Shown: positions 18,064-26,964 of the stretch, in pieces | Numbering within the stretch: position 1 is the stretch's first letter | How the letters are laid out: each line of letters opens with the position of its first letter | Assembly: GCF_050320395.1 (NCBI RefSeq) | Contig: NZ_CP144459.1 | Coordinates: 2,356,001 to 2,420,000, forward strand | Length of the DNA stretch: 64,000 nucleotides | Source of the DNA: Treponema_C sp050320395 | GTDB taxonomy: Bacteria > Spirochaetota > Spirochaetia > Treponematales > Treponemataceae | Direction: 5' to 3' | Made by a program: the position numbers and the translations under genes | Notes under the pieces: generated by a model | Seen by the model: the letters and a program-made list of their open reading frames with translations, nothing else | Told to the model about the DNA's origin: nothing | Databases searched by the model: none

Positions 18064-18330
18064 TTGGCTGAAAAATTATTAACCGTTAGAAACAGGGCCG
18101 GCATTCACGCACGCCCGGCGGCTTTAATCGCCCAAACCGCAAATAAATTTGCATCCGAAGTTCTTATGGAAAAGGACGGAACCGTGGTAAATGCAAAGTC
18201 GATTATGGGCGTTATTACGATGGCCGCAGGCTATAATACGACCATTACGGTCAAAGCCGAAGGAGCGGATGCCGAAGAAGCGGTAACGGCACTTGAAACC
18301 CTGTTTGAAAATAAATTCGAAGAAGAATAA
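18064..18330 (+). CDS. ptsH: HPr phosphocarrier protein
   Basis: An 88-residue HPr. The active-site histidine in AGIHARPAA and the regulatory serine in NAKSIMGV are both present, the latter being the HprK target encoded just upstream. I chose the TTG at 18064, because GGAGGAG lies 6 bases upstream and the protein then starts with the usual short strand (AEKLLTVRN). lexA begins 6 bases downstream, so hprK, ptsH, lexA and holA look like one transcription unit. Confidence 0.9.
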   Translation: MAEKLLTVRNRAGIHARPAALIAQTANKFASEVLMEKDGTVVNAKSIMGVITMAAGYNTTITVKAEGADAEEAVTALETLFENKFEEE

Positions 18331-18336
18331 GCTTTT

Positions 18337-18939
18337 ATGAAAGAACCGACGTCCCGGCAACAGGAAGTTTTACATTTTATCACCTCTTTTACGGAATTAA
18401 ATTCCTGCCCGCCGACGGTGCGCGAAACCGCGGAACATTTTTCCATCTCGGTAAAAGCCGTTCAGGATCACTTTACGGCTTTGCGCAAAAAGGGCTATAT
18501 AGCTCCGGCCGAAGGACGATCGCGTTCTTTAAAGGTGCTTATAGACGATCCCGAATTCAAGCGCCCGAAGCGCGTACCCGTTTTGGGAACCGTTGCGGCA
18601 GGCCTTCCCGTTTTTTGCGACGAAAATTATAACGGCTGCGTATACGTACCCTCTTCCCTTATAAAAGAAGAAGGAGCCTACTTTGCCCTCTATGTGCGCG
18701 GCGACAGCATGAAGGATGCGGGTATTTTGGACGGAGACTTGGCCCTTATCCGCAAGCAGGAAGCCGCTTCAAACGGCACCATTGTCGTCGCCCTTATAGA
18801 AGATTCGGTTACTTTAAAACGATTTTTTAAAGAACCCTCCCGTATACGGCTGCAAGCCGAAAACGCAGCGTACAGCCCCATATACTGCCAAAACGTTAAA
18901 ATCTTAGGCGTTTTGTCGAATATTATAAGGAATTACTGA
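18337..18939 (+). CDS. lexA: LexA repressor
   Basis: A 200-residue SOS repressor. The N-terminal winged helix (TVRETAEHFSISVKAVQDHF) is followed by a peptidase S24 domain with the Ala-Gly cleavage site (TVAAGLP), catalytic Ser in RGDSMKDAGI and catalytic Lys in SVTLKRFF. All self-cleavage residues are present. The stop overlaps the start of holA by one base. I did not find a clear operator beside it. Confidence 0.92.
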   Translation: MKEPTSRQQEVLHFITSFTELNSCPPTVRETAEHFSISVKAVQDHFTALRKKGYIAPAEGRSRSLKVLIDDPEFKRPKRVPVLGTVAAGLPVFCDENYNGCVYVPSSLIKEEGAYFALYVRGDSMKDAGILDGDLALIRKQEAASNGTIVVALIEDSVTLKRFFKEPSRIRLQAENAAYSPIYCQNVKILGVLSNIIRNY

Positions 18940-19967
18940 TGCCGGCCGCTCCCATTTGGCTTTTTACGGGACCGGAGCTCGGCCGGAGAAAAGATACCGT
19001 AGAACAGTACCGTGAAAAGGCCCGCAAAATTTTCGGTCAAATAGACGAATACAGCTTTTATGCAGGCGAAACCCGTATTGCGGATGTTATATCGCTTTTA
19101 CAAAACGCTTCGCTGTTTGCGGCGGCACGTTTTATCCTGCTGCGTTCGGCCGAACAGATAAAATTAAAGGCCGATATCGAGCTTATCGCTTCATGGGCCG
19201 CCGAAGCTGCCAAACAAAAGCAGACGGAAGACGGCTCATGGCTTATCTTGGAATCCGATGAAATATCCGTCGATAAAAAATTGGAAAACATTGTTCCCAA
19301 AGAAAACCGCATTATTTTTTGGGAAATGTTTGAAGAACAAAAAAACAGCTGGGTCGAAAATCTTTTAAAAAAACAGGGATTTTCCGCCGACGCCGACGCC
19401 GTCGACACGATTTTGGACCTGGTTGAAAACAATACCGAAGCGCTGCGTACCGAGTGTTCCCGTTTTTCCCTTTGCTTTGAAAAAAATCACCGCATTACAA
19501 CGGAAGACGTTGAAGCCGTGTTAACGCGAAGCCGCCGGGAATCGGCCTTTACGCTTTTTGCCGCACTGTGCGAACAGGAAAGCGCTGCCGAACGCTTGAG
19601 TTCCGCATTGGCGATTTTACAGTACATACGCCATTCAAAGGAATCGTCTTCGGTACAGCTTATCGCCGGGCTTACCTATTGTTTTAGAAAATTAAAGCTG
19701 TGGCATACGCTTTACAAAGAAGGAAAAACAGGCGCCTTCGATTTAAAAATAAACGGCTTTGCGGGTAAAAAAATGCAAGCCCAATATCAGGCCGCCGCCC
19801 GTATGTGGAATATGATTGAAACAAGCGCCTGCCTGGCCCTGCTTTCACGTACCGACATGAGCATACGCAAAAACGGAAAAAGCGCCGAGGATACCGAACT
19901 GGAGCTTATGCTCTATACTCTGGTTGTCCGCAAGGGACGGCCCGTCTTAAACGTCCATGGTATTTAA
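18939..19967 (+). CDS. holA: DNA polymerase III subunit delta
   Basis: A 342-residue clamp-loader subunit that opens the beta clamp. The N-terminal WLFTGPELGRRKDTVEQY start and the AAA-like plus helical collar arrangement fit HolA; sequence conservation is low, as usual for this family. The ATG overlaps the lexA stop (TGATG). The 3' end overlaps the convergent ydbC gene by 21 bases. Confidence 0.82.
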   Translation: MPAAPIWLFTGPELGRRKDTVEQYREKARKIFGQIDEYSFYAGETRIADVISLLQNASLFAAARFILLRSAEQIKLKADIELIASWAAEAAKQKQTEDGSWLILESDEISVDKKLENIVPKENRIIFWEMFEEQKNSWVENLLKKQGFSADADAVDTILDLVENNTEALRTECSRFSLCFEKNHRITTEDVEAVLTRSRRESAFTLFAALCEQESAAERLSSALAILQYIRHSKESSSVQLIAGLTYCFRKLKLWHTLYKEGKTGAFDLKINGFAGKKMQAQYQAAARMWNMIETSACLALLSRTDMSIRKNGKSAEDTELELMLYTLVVRKGRPVLNVHGI

Positions 19968-20171
19968 CAGCGTTTTTAAAGCCCCCAACTCTTCTCTTGT
20001 CATTGTAATGCCCTTGCCCATTTTTTGATGGTCGGGAGACCAGCTGCGTAAATCGTATTTTGCGTCACGGCCGCCCCAGGACACCATATTCAATTCAAGG
20101 GCCCAGCCGCCCTTGCTTTTCGACAGTTCACCGATAGATTGTGTAATTTCAAAAGAAAAATCGTCAGCCAT
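19947..20171 (-). CDS. YdbC/PC4-like single-strand DNA-binding protein
   Basis: A 74-residue protein with the YdbC signature: FEITQSIGELSKSKGGW, then NMVSWGGRDAKYDLRSW and a final GKGITMTREEL helix. These proteins are bacterial relatives of the PC4 coactivator and bind single-stranded DNA. I chose ATG 20171 because AGGAGG lies 5-6 bases upstream; a longer reading from 20225 has no such site. It is convergent with holA and overlaps its last 21 bases. Confidence 0.85.
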   Translation of the reverse strand: MADDFSFEITQSIGELSKSKGGWALELNMVSWGGRDAKYDLRSWSPDHQKMGKGITMTREELGALKTLLNTMDV

Positions 20172-20502
20172 ATATCCTCCTGTATTAAAGCGCTTACAGT
20201 ATACCATATTCGATTGTTTTTGCAAAATGATTTGCCGAATTAACCGATTATCGTTATATTAAATTATAAGAGATTGATGCTGCTTTGAAAATCGATTCTT
20301 TTAAATTACTCTTACCCGTTTACCTATGACGGCCCGATTTTTACATACTTTATCGATATTGTGTCAAAAAGATGCAATCATACGAAAGAAAAATCGACCT
20401 GTATTATTTTGACCCTATTTAAATATCGTTTTTTTTCTCTTTTTTTTTCAATATATAATTCGTTATAATACAATCAATTGAGAGCCTTTTTTTAAATCAA
20501 AG
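20172..20502. other. AT-rich upstream region of the sigma gene
   Basis: About 330 bases without a gene. It is AT-rich with T tracts near 20430-20448 and a TATAAT at 20464-20469 that could be a second, sigma-70-type promoter, though its -35 region is poor. This is where activator-binding enhancer sites for the sigma-54 promoter would be expected. I see no convincing repeated site. Confidence 0.5.
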
Positions 20503-20520
20503 TTGGCACGATTCCTGCAT
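20503..20520 (+). promoter_or_regulatory. Sigma-54 (-24/-12) promoter
   Basis: TTGGCACGATTCCTGCAT matches the sigma-54 consensus, with GG (20505-20506) and GC (20517-20518) at the exact 10-base interval. Only one core base differs from TGGCACG-N4-TTGCA. Transcription should start near 20530, just before the ribosome binding site (AGGAG 20534-20538) of the sigma gene at 20545. Confidence 0.85.
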
Positions 20521-20544
20521 GTATATACATAACAGGAGAAAACA

Positions 20545-21384
20545 ATGGCAAACAACGATAACGTATTGGCTCTTTATCTTAAAGATATAAATAAAATCCC
20601 CCTTTTGACAAGGGAAGAAGAAAACGAATTGGCGCTCAAGGCGGCAGCGGGAGACCGTAATGCGAAACATAAAATCGTAAACGCAAACCTGCGCTTTGTC
20701 GTAAATGTGGCAAAAAAATATCAAAACCGCGGCTTGGACTTGACCGACCTTATCAGCGAAGGAAATATCGGACTTTTAACCGCAATCGAACGCTTCGATG
20801 CATCAAAGGGTTACCATTTTATTTCATATGCGGTATGGTGGATACGCCAGGCAATCTTAAAGGCCATTTGCGAAAAATCCCGCGCCATCCGCCTGCCGCT
20901 TAACCGCGCAAACGAATTGGTACAGATCGAAAAGGCGCGGAAGATCATCAGCGGAAACAAAAGCGATGAAGAAGAAATAGCCGAAGTTGCCGAGTTATTG
21001 AATATGGACGGAAGCCACGTACGTGAAATAATCAACATTTCGCGCGACATGGTGTCCCTGGATTCGGCAGTGCGCGCATCGGAGCAGGACAGCGCAAGTT
21101 TGGGCGACTTTTTACCCGATGAACAGTACGAAAATCCGGAAGACGCGGCCATAAAGGTTACAATGAAAGAGGATATAGACAACGTTCTCGGCACCCTCAG
21201 CGAAAAAGAAGCCGACGTATTGCGCTTCCGCTTCGGTTTAAACGGAAACTCTTCCATGTCCTTAAAAGAAGTCGGCGACATGTTTAATTTAACGAAGGAA
21301 CGCATACGCCAAATCGAAAAAAAGGCTATACGCCGCTTACAGCATCCGCAGCGCATGAACAGACTCGAAGCATACGTCGCATAA
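20545..21384 (+). CDS. Sigma-70 family RNA polymerase sigma factor (RpoD/SigA or RpoS-like)
   Basis: A 279-residue sigma factor with regions 1.2 to 4 and no region 1.1. Visible parts are region 1.2 (ALYLKDINKIPLLT), regions 2.1-2.4 (NLRFVVNVAKKYQNRGLDLTD, then GYHFISYAVWWIRQAI), region 3 and region 4 (LKEVGDMFNLTKERIRQIE). It is too short for the main RpoD, so it is probably an alternative group 2-type factor; T. pallidum carries a comparable small factor annotated as sigma-43. The near-consensus sigma-54 promoter directly upstream suggests it is switched on through RpoN. Confidence 0.85.
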   Translation: MANNDNVLALYLKDINKIPLLTREEENELALKAAAGDRNAKHKIVNANLRFVVNVAKKYQNRGLDLTDLISEGNIGLLTAIERFDASKGYHFISYAVWWIRQAILKAICEKSRAIRLPLNRANELVQIEKARKIISGNKSDEEEIAEVAELLNMDGSHVREIINISRDMVSLDSAVRASEQDSASLGDFLPDEQYENPEDAAIKVTMKEDIDNVLGTLSEKEADVLRFRFGLNGNSSMSLKEVGDMFNLTKERIRQIEKKAIRRLQHPQRMNRLEAYVA

Positions 21385-21391
21385 GAGTCTT

Positions 21392-22678
21392 TCAGTCGGC
21401 ATGCAGTCGTAACAGACAAACACACTGCGCGCCGACAGCCTTACCCTCGCCTATATCGCCCATACCTTCAGCGGTTTTCGCTTTTACAAAAATGCGTCCG
21501 GTTTCGCAGCCCAGGATTCCGGCGATGCGTTTTTGTACCGCGGCGCGCCAGGGCAGCATCTTAGGCTTTTCTATCGTAATAACGCAGTCAAGGTTTTCCA
21601 GAAGCCAACCGGCTTTTTGCACGCGCTCCCAAGCGGCTTTAAGTAAAAGGGCGGAATCCGCATCCTTCCACCGATTATCGGAAGGCGGAAAAAGCTCTCC
21701 TATATCGCCGAGTGCGGCCGCCCCCAAAAGGGCATCGGTAATTGCGTGGAGCAGTACGTCGCCGTCGGAATGTGCAAGTTCTCCCTTTTCAAAGGGAATA
21801 TGAACGCCGCCGATTAAAAGCGGACGGTTTTCGACTAAGCGGTGGGTATCGGTTCCCAAGCCGGTTCTGTAAACGGGTACGGCAGGTAAAACCGAAACTG
21901 CAGGGGAAGAAGGCAAATCCTCTTTATAAGTAATTTTCATATTCGACCGCTCTCCTTCGCATAAAAATACGTCGCCTGCATAAGCACCCCAAATTTCGGT
22001 ATCGTCCGTGTAGGATTTTGAATCGCTGCAGGCCCTTCTGTGAGCATCCAAAAGAGGCTTAAAATAAAACCCCTGCGGCGTTTGTACGGCGGCTAAACGC
22101 GAACGCTCCAAATGGCGTACAATGCGCCCGTCGGTTTGTTCGGCTTCCTTATATGTGTCTACCGGCGGCACGGCGGGGGCGGCCGCTCCCTTTTCGGCAC
22201 AAAGCTCCAAAACGCGATGCACGAGCGCAGGACTTACAAAGGGCCGGGCGGCATCATGCACAAGCACAATATCGGGCTCATTGCCGCCTGCAAGGTGTTC
22301 AAGAGCGCGCAATACGGACTCTCGTCTGTCCGATCCGCCTTCGACAAATTCGGGTTCAAGCGATGCCTTTTCAAGCATGCGCAGGGTACAAGCACTTGCA
22401 CGTAAAGCCTTCAAAGCCTTTGCACGGTGTCCCCGGCAGGGCGGGAGGGTGATAATCAGGCGTGAAAAAATAAAGTTCGGCTCATCATCGAGGGCAGTTA
22501 AAAAGGCATCGGCGGCACAGGATAAAACGGTACCGCCTTTTTGTTCGGGAAAAAGCGGCGATTGTAAGGCTTCGTATTCTTTTTTGACCGAGTCGGCCGC
22601 CGGTGAACCCCGGCCGGAAGAAAAACGTGCGGAAGTGCCGGCTGCGGTTAAAACAAGGGCAAGCTTTTGTGCTCCCAT
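21392..22678 (-). CDS. ispDF: Bifunctional IspD/IspF enzyme of the MEP pathway
   Basis: A 428-residue fusion for non-mevalonate isoprenoid synthesis. The N-terminal IspD part (about 1-235) shows the nucleotide-binding LVLTAAGTSARF and VHDAARPFV and makes CDP-methylerythritol. The C-terminal IspF part (about 270-428) has metal ligands in GTDTHRL and AHSDGDV and makes the cyclic diphosphate. The two activities catalyse non-consecutive steps, as in other fusions. IspD carries an insertion near residues 20-45. It follows carD by 9 bases on the same strand. Confidence 0.92.
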   Translation of the reverse strand: MGAQKLALVLTAAGTSARFSSGRGSPAADSVKKEYEALQSPLFPEQKGGTVLSCAADAFLTALDDEPNFIFSRLIITLPPCRGHRAKALKALRASACTLRMLEKASLEPEFVEGGSDRRESVLRALEHLAGGNEPDIVLVHDAARPFVSPALVHRVLELCAEKGAAAPAVPPVDTYKEAEQTDGRIVRHLERSRLAAVQTPQGFYFKPLLDAHRRACSDSKSYTDDTEIWGAYAGDVFLCEGERSNMKITYKEDLPSSPAVSVLPAVPVYRTGLGTDTHRLVENRPLLIGGVHIPFEKGELAHSDGDVLLHAITDALLGAAALGDIGELFPPSDNRWKDADSALLLKAAWERVQKAGWLLENLDCVITIEKPKMLPWRAAVQKRIAGILGCETGRIFVKAKTAEGMGDIGEGKAVGAQCVCLLRLHAD

Positions 22679-22687
22679 CGGACAATC

Positions 22688-23317
22688 CTATTCGTCGTCG
22701 TCGTCATCGTCGTCATCATCGGGAGGAATAATGTCGCCGTCTTCATCATCATTTAAAAACTCGTCGTCATCGCTTAAACGCGCAAGGACCGGTCCGCGTC
22801 TGATTTCGGCTTGACCGCCTGCCGGTTCCAGTTTTTCATGAATCAGAGCTTCAACTTCTTCGGGCGACTTATCCAAGGCGAAGGATATTTCATCTTCAAG
22901 CAGTTTTTTAGCCGAATCGTAAAGCTTGCGTTCCAAAATCGGCAATTCTTTTACCTTGCTGCGGTGATATAAGGAACGGACAATCATGGCTATATCGCTG
23001 ATGGTCCCCTTTTTTAATAAATCAAGGTTCATTTGGTAGCGGAGCTTCCAATCCGAGGTTATCGGTTCAAAATCTTCACCTATGGTTTTTAACGCTTCCC
23101 AAGCTTCGTCTGCCGACACAATCGCACGGATACCCAGTTCGGTACAGCGGTTTACGGGCACCATAATAGTCATGTCGGAAACTTCCAAATACATAACGTA
23201 GTACAGGAGGGTTTCTTCATTGAATTTTTTTTCTTTAATTTCAATAATTTTACCGACACCCTGACTGGGATACACGATTTTTTGATTGACTTTAAAAGGG
23301 GTTTTTGCTTTACTCAT
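22688..23317 (-). CDS. carD: CarD family transcription factor with poly-aspartate tail
   Basis: A 209-residue RNA polymerase-binding protein. The N-terminal Tudor-like RNAP-interaction domain (VNQKIVYPSQGVGKI) and the helical DNA-binding C-terminal domain (AMIVRSLYHRSKVKELPILERKLYDSA) are typical of CarD/CdnL, which stabilises open promoter complexes. It is longer than usual by an acidic tail with nine aspartates in a row, coded by a GAC/GAT triplet run. The ATG lies 8 bases after a -10 box with no convincing ribosome binding site. ispDF follows in the operon. Confidence 0.9.
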   Translation of the reverse strand: MSKAKTPFKVNQKIVYPSQGVGKIIEIKEKKFNEETLLYYVMYLEVSDMTIMVPVNRCTELGIRAIVSADEAWEALKTIGEDFEPITSDWKLRYQMNLDLLKKGTISDIAMIVRSLYHRSKVKELPILERKLYDSAKKLLEDEISFALDKSPEEVEALIHEKLEPAGGQAEIRRGPVLARLSDDDEFLNDDEDGDIIPPDDDDDDDDDE

Positions 23318-23325
23318 ACCCTTTT

Positions 23326-23354
23326 ACTATATCATAAAATCGAAGAATGGTCAA
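23326..23354 (-). promoter_or_regulatory. Leaderless promoter of carD
   Basis: On the minus strand: -35 TTGACC (23354-23349), 17-base spacer, -10 TATAGT (23331-23326), then 8 bases to the carD ATG at 23317. Confidence 0.62.
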
Positions 23355-23377
23355 AGCCGTATATCGTAAGGTTTAAA

Positions 23378-24823
23378 GTGGAGGCCGAAAATGCCGATAA
23401 TGTAAGCATGAGTGTTTTCAGCGAATTTGAAAATGATTTATACTCCGCAGCGGAAAGCAAAAGCGCCTGGCTCGATTCTATCGGCTTACCCAAGCTGGTT
23501 GATGAATACAGAAATTACCGCTCGGTTTTTAATACGGTTCTTTCTCTTTTGTTAAAAAAAGGATTTATAGAAACCGATCCGTATAAGGTGGATAAAAAAA
23601 TAACGGACATAAAGATTCCCGAAAAAGACGACTTTCAGGAAAACGACCGCACAGCCGCATTCAGCATCAGACTGTCCGAATATGAAAGCACTCTCGAATT
23701 TTTATGCAATTATTTTAAGTTTTCCGTTGAAACCTTAACCATGGATACGATCAAGAAACTGATACAGTTAAATAACTATATCAGTTGGAATTCCCTCATG
23801 AGCGCTTCGGCAAAAAACGACAGCCGGCGTTTAGGCGAAATATTTGCGACAATAAAATCCAGCTCGGACCCTCTTTCTACAAGCGTCTTAAACGATTCTA
23901 CAAATTTTATATCCAAGAGTTTGGCACGCATAAATACCATGCTAAAAGAAATAACGGAATTTCAAAAAGAAATGTACAAGGTGCAAGTGCGGAAAAAGGT
24001 GCTCGATTCTGCGGCCTTTGCAGCTAAAAAAACCTCGTTTAATTCCGGAAACGGCTTGCATATGATAAAAGAACATTTTGCATCAGCCATGGGAAAACAG
24101 CCCTTTTATACGGAACTCATAGAAGAAATAGTAAAAGAAGAAACCTCACCGGATAAAGAAAGAAGACAGGATGCGGTTTTAAGCAAGCTGAGAATGCAGG
24201 ATCAGGAAAAAGAAAAAAAGCGCCCCGAGGTAAATACAAAAAAACTGCTTTTAAGCGCGGTACAGCTTTTCGGAGCCCTTGCCCCCCAGTACACGCAAGC
24301 CGCCCCGAAGATTGAAGAAAATCACTATATTTTGCAAAGCGAACATACCGGTTTTTGGGAAAAACTGAAGGCAGCCTTTCGTAAAGCTTTTAACATACCG
24401 GAAAAACCGATTGAGTATAAAATTAAACTAACGGACAATTCAACGCAAACCGTAAAAACCGAAACCGTCAATTATTCATCTTTTATCGACAATCTTATGA
24501 AACGTACACGTCTTTACGCTTCATTTGCGGTCAGTCAATCGCCGAATCTGTATAAACTGGCGGAAATGGACGAAAATTTTATTTTCGACTATCTGCAGCG
24601 TCAATTATCCGAGTGCTATAATTTACAGCTTCAAATGGAAGGCTTGGATGAGTTTTTTAAAACGGCTGCAAATGCCGCCAACCGCAGTAAAATAAAGGGC
24701 ATTCAAATCGAATTAACCTCTCTTAAAAATACGCTTATAAAAATCAATCAGCGCAAAGCCGAATATGCATCCTACATTGCCGAACAAATTCAACTGCAAA
24801 AGCTGGGTATCCAAAATGTATAA
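23378..24823 (+). CDS. Conserved spirochaete-type cytoplasmic protein, function unknown
   Basis: About 481 residues, no signal peptide, rich in Lys, Glu, Asn and Ser with long amphipathic helices (NTMLKEITEFQKEMYKVQVR and the C-terminal helical third). I do not recognise a named domain. The start is uncertain: GTG 23378 has TAAGG 6 bases upstream; ATG 23408 is the alternative, 24 bases after a GGAGG. Starts before 23378 would overlap carD and its promoter. The 3' end overlaps the oligopeptide-binding gene by 8 bases, so the two are translationally coupled. Confidence 0.7.
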   Translation: MEAENADNVSMSVFSEFENDLYSAAESKSAWLDSIGLPKLVDEYRNYRSVFNTVLSLLLKKGFIETDPYKVDKKITDIKIPEKDDFQENDRTAAFSIRLSEYESTLEFLCNYFKFSVETLTMDTIKKLIQLNNYISWNSLMSASAKNDSRRLGEIFATIKSSSDPLSTSVLNDSTNFISKSLARINTMLKEITEFQKEMYKVQVRKKVLDSAAFAAKKTSFNSGNGLHMIKEHFASAMGKQPFYTELIEEIVKEETSPDKERRQDAVLSKLRMQDQEKEKKRPEVNTKKLLLSAVQLFGALAPQYTQAAPKIEENHYILQSEHTGFWEKLKAAFRKAFNIPEKPIEYKIKLTDNSTQTVKTETVNYSSFIDNLMKRTRLYASFAVSQSPNLYKLAEMDENFIFDYLQRQLSECYNLQLQMEGLDEFFKTAANAANRSKIKGIQIELTSLKNTLIKINQRKAEYASYIAEQIQLQKLGIQNV

Positions 24824-26411
24824 CATAAAAAACATATTTTCTCATGCACGCGCATATTTTTTAGGCGTTTTACTGCTTACGCCGTTTTTTTTATATGCGG
24901 ACGTAAAAGACGATGATATAAGAGCCTTTAATCCGAACATACAACGGGAAGTCCTTATAATCGATTCGGTACACGGTTACGATTTAAACCCGCATACGGC
25001 AAATTACAGTTCCGAAGCTCAAATTTTAAACGGCTTATACGAAGGACTCTTTTCTTACGACCCGATGACTGCAGAAGCCCTTCCCGCGGCGGTAAAAAGC
25101 TTCCGTGTATCGCGAGACAGAAAGACCTGGACCTTTGTTCTTAAAAACGATTTAAAGTTCAGTAACGGCGATGCCGTAGAAGCAAAGGATGTAGTACGCT
25201 CATGGCTTACCCTGCTGAATCCTGAAACAAAGGCACCCTTTGCCTCATTATTGGACTGCGTAAAAGGGGCCGCCGACTACCGCGAAGGAAAAGCCGCCGC
25301 AGAAGCCGTGGATATTCGGGTAAAAAATTCACATACCCTTGCCGTCCGCCTTAATGCGCCGGCCGAGCATCTTCCGAAAATTCTCTGTCACCATGCATTT
25401 GCGATTACACATGTTGATAAAAACGTATATTCGGGCCCCTTTGTCCTTGCCGGGCAAAAATCGAAAGAACTGCTTCTTAAAAAAAATACATATTATTACG
25501 ACGCCGATAAGGTTGCCCTGCCTGCAATACGAATTATAAACAGCGAGGATTTAAAAGAAAATACCTTTGCCTTTAATACGGGAAAAGCCCAATGGGTAAC
25601 GGGCGGCATTGAACCCGAAAAAATCTATAAACGAGCCGACATCATTGTCTATCCGCAGTTCAGCACCGAATTTTTCTTTTTTAAAGCGCACAAAGAGCCG
25701 TGGAAAAACGCTCTTATGAGACAAGCCGCTTTAGCTCTTTTTCCCCGTGAAGAGCTTCGACAAAATGCGGCGGTTCCCGCAAAAACCTTCATTTTACCCC
25801 TGAGCGATTATCCGAAAATCTACGGCGAAGAAATATACGAAACCGACGAAGCCGAAGCCCTTCTCGGTGAAGCCCTTGATGAATTATCCAAGACACTGCG
25901 CAAAGGAAAGCCTCTTTTGCGTTTGGCTATTCCCGACTTCGATTATATGAAACAAAAAGCCGCTTTGATTGCCGATGCGCTTCAAAAAAGCGGCATAGAC
26001 GTTTTTATAGAAACGTCTCCCGGGCACCGGTATTTACAAAGTTTGCGCGAAAATGAATCGGATATGTTTACCTATACGTGGATAGGAGACTTTGCGGACC
26101 CGCTTGCATTTTTGGAACTGTTCAGAAGTTCATCTTCCCTGCGTGAAACCGAGTGGACATCGAAAGTGTTTGACACACTGCTCGATGAAGCGGCTCTTAT
26201 AACGGATTCTGTCGAGCGCTATAAAAAGCTTGCCGAAGCCGAACAGCTCCTTTTGGACGAAGCCGTAATTTTTCCCGTATCTCATCCGGTTTCGCTCAAT
26301 GCAGTCGATACGGAGGTTTTAGGCGGCTGGTTTACCAATCCTCAGGATATACACCCCTTTAAATATCTTTTTTTTAAGGATACAAGCAAACAGCGCGAAG
26401 GCTTTATATAA
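24816..26411 (+). CDS. Oligopeptide ABC transporter substrate-binding protein (SBP family 5)
   Basis: About 531 residues. A signal peptide (hydrophobic FLGVLLLTPFFLYA) lacks a lipobox cysteine, so the mature protein is probably periplasmic and soluble. The family 5 features are present: EAQILNGLYEGLFSYDP, WTFVLKNDLKFSNGDAVEA and the C-terminal FTYTWIGDFADP region. OppA-like proteins bind short peptides or, in some cases, other ligands. No permease genes adjoin it, so the partner transporter lies elsewhere. The ATG lies inside the end of the preceding gene (ATGTATAA), which suggests coupled translation. Confidence 0.85.
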   Translation: MYNIKNIFSHARAYFLGVLLLTPFFLYADVKDDDIRAFNPNIQREVLIIDSVHGYDLNPHTANYSSEAQILNGLYEGLFSYDPMTAEALPAAVKSFRVSRDRKTWTFVLKNDLKFSNGDAVEAKDVVRSWLTLLNPETKAPFASLLDCVKGAADYREGKAAAEAVDIRVKNSHTLAVRLNAPAEHLPKILCHHAFAITHVDKNVYSGPFVLAGQKSKELLLKKNTYYYDADKVALPAIRIINSEDLKENTFAFNTGKAQWVTGGIEPEKIYKRADIIVYPQFSTEFFFFKAHKEPWKNALMRQAALALFPREELRQNAAVPAKTFILPLSDYPKIYGEEIYETDEAEALLGEALDELSKTLRKGKPLLRLAIPDFDYMKQKAALIADALQKSGIDVFIETSPGHRYLQSLRENESDMFTYTWIGDFADPLAFLELFRSSSSLRETEWTSKVFDTLLDEAALITDSVERYKKLAEAEQLLLDEAVIFPVSHPVSLNAVDTEVLGGWFTNPQDIHPFKYLFFKDTSKQREGFI

Positions 26412-26964
26412 AAATTAAGCCGAAAAGCGCGCCGAATACAATATATAGGATTGCAGGCAGTTTTGTCTTAAAAAGCATGAGCGTAAATATAAGCCAGGCC
26501 GCAATACGAGGGAACTCAAGGGCATCGTACCACAAACCGCTTTGTTCGGATTTGTTTAAAAGTACGACGGAAATCTTAAAAACATTCCAGGCGGCAATTG
26601 CTACAAGACCTGCAGCTGCGGGACGCAAAACCGAAAAAAAACTTTTTACGGCCAGGGTATCCTGCATGCGGGTAAAAAATCGGGCAATAATAACGATAAC
26701 GATAATCGAAGGGCTGACCGTACCGAGCGTTGTAATAAGGCCGCCTGCAATACCGAACATCTCGGTTCCCAAATAAGTTGCCATATTTATGCCGATAGGA
26801 CCGGGCGTGGATTCGGAAACGGCGAGCATGTTATAAAAAAGGTCTGCGCTTATAATGCCGCTTTCGACCAATTCCTGATACATAAGGGTTATGGCGACCT
26901 GACCTCCGCCGATTGTAAACAAGCCTATAAAGAAAAAACGCCAAAACAAACTCCAAAGCGTCAT
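26404..26964 (-). CDS. Chromate transporter family protein, second subunit
   Basis: A 186-residue single-CHR-domain membrane protein with FIGLFTIGGGQVAITLM, the ESTPGPIGINMATYLG signature and about five hydrophobic segments. Short CHR proteins are usually encoded in pairs that together correspond to one long ChrA. The start overlaps the stop of the partner gene (ATGA). Actual substrate is uncertain; anion export is the family role. The 3' end overlaps the convergent peptide-binding gene by 8 bases. Confidence 0.85.
   Translation of the reverse strand: MTLWSLFWRFFFIGLFTIGGGQVAITLMYQELVESGIISADLFYNMLAVSESTPGPIGINMATYLGTEMFGIAGGLITTLGTVSPSIIVIVIIARFFTRMQDTLAVKSFFSVLRPAAAGLVAIAAWNVFKISVVLLNKSEQSGLWYDALEFPRIAAWLIFTLMLFKTKLPAILYIVFGALFGLIFI

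Noticed and set aside
20464..20469. TATAAT as the main promoter of the small sigma gene
   Set aside because: No acceptable -35 box lies 16-18 bases upstream, while the -24/-12 element nearer the gene is almost perfect. It is kept only as a possible second promoter.
22122..22814. Long plus-strand ORF opposite ispDF and carD
   Set aside because: It is antisense to two well-supported genes, has no ribosome binding site and encodes a low-complexity Ser/Ala-rich product.
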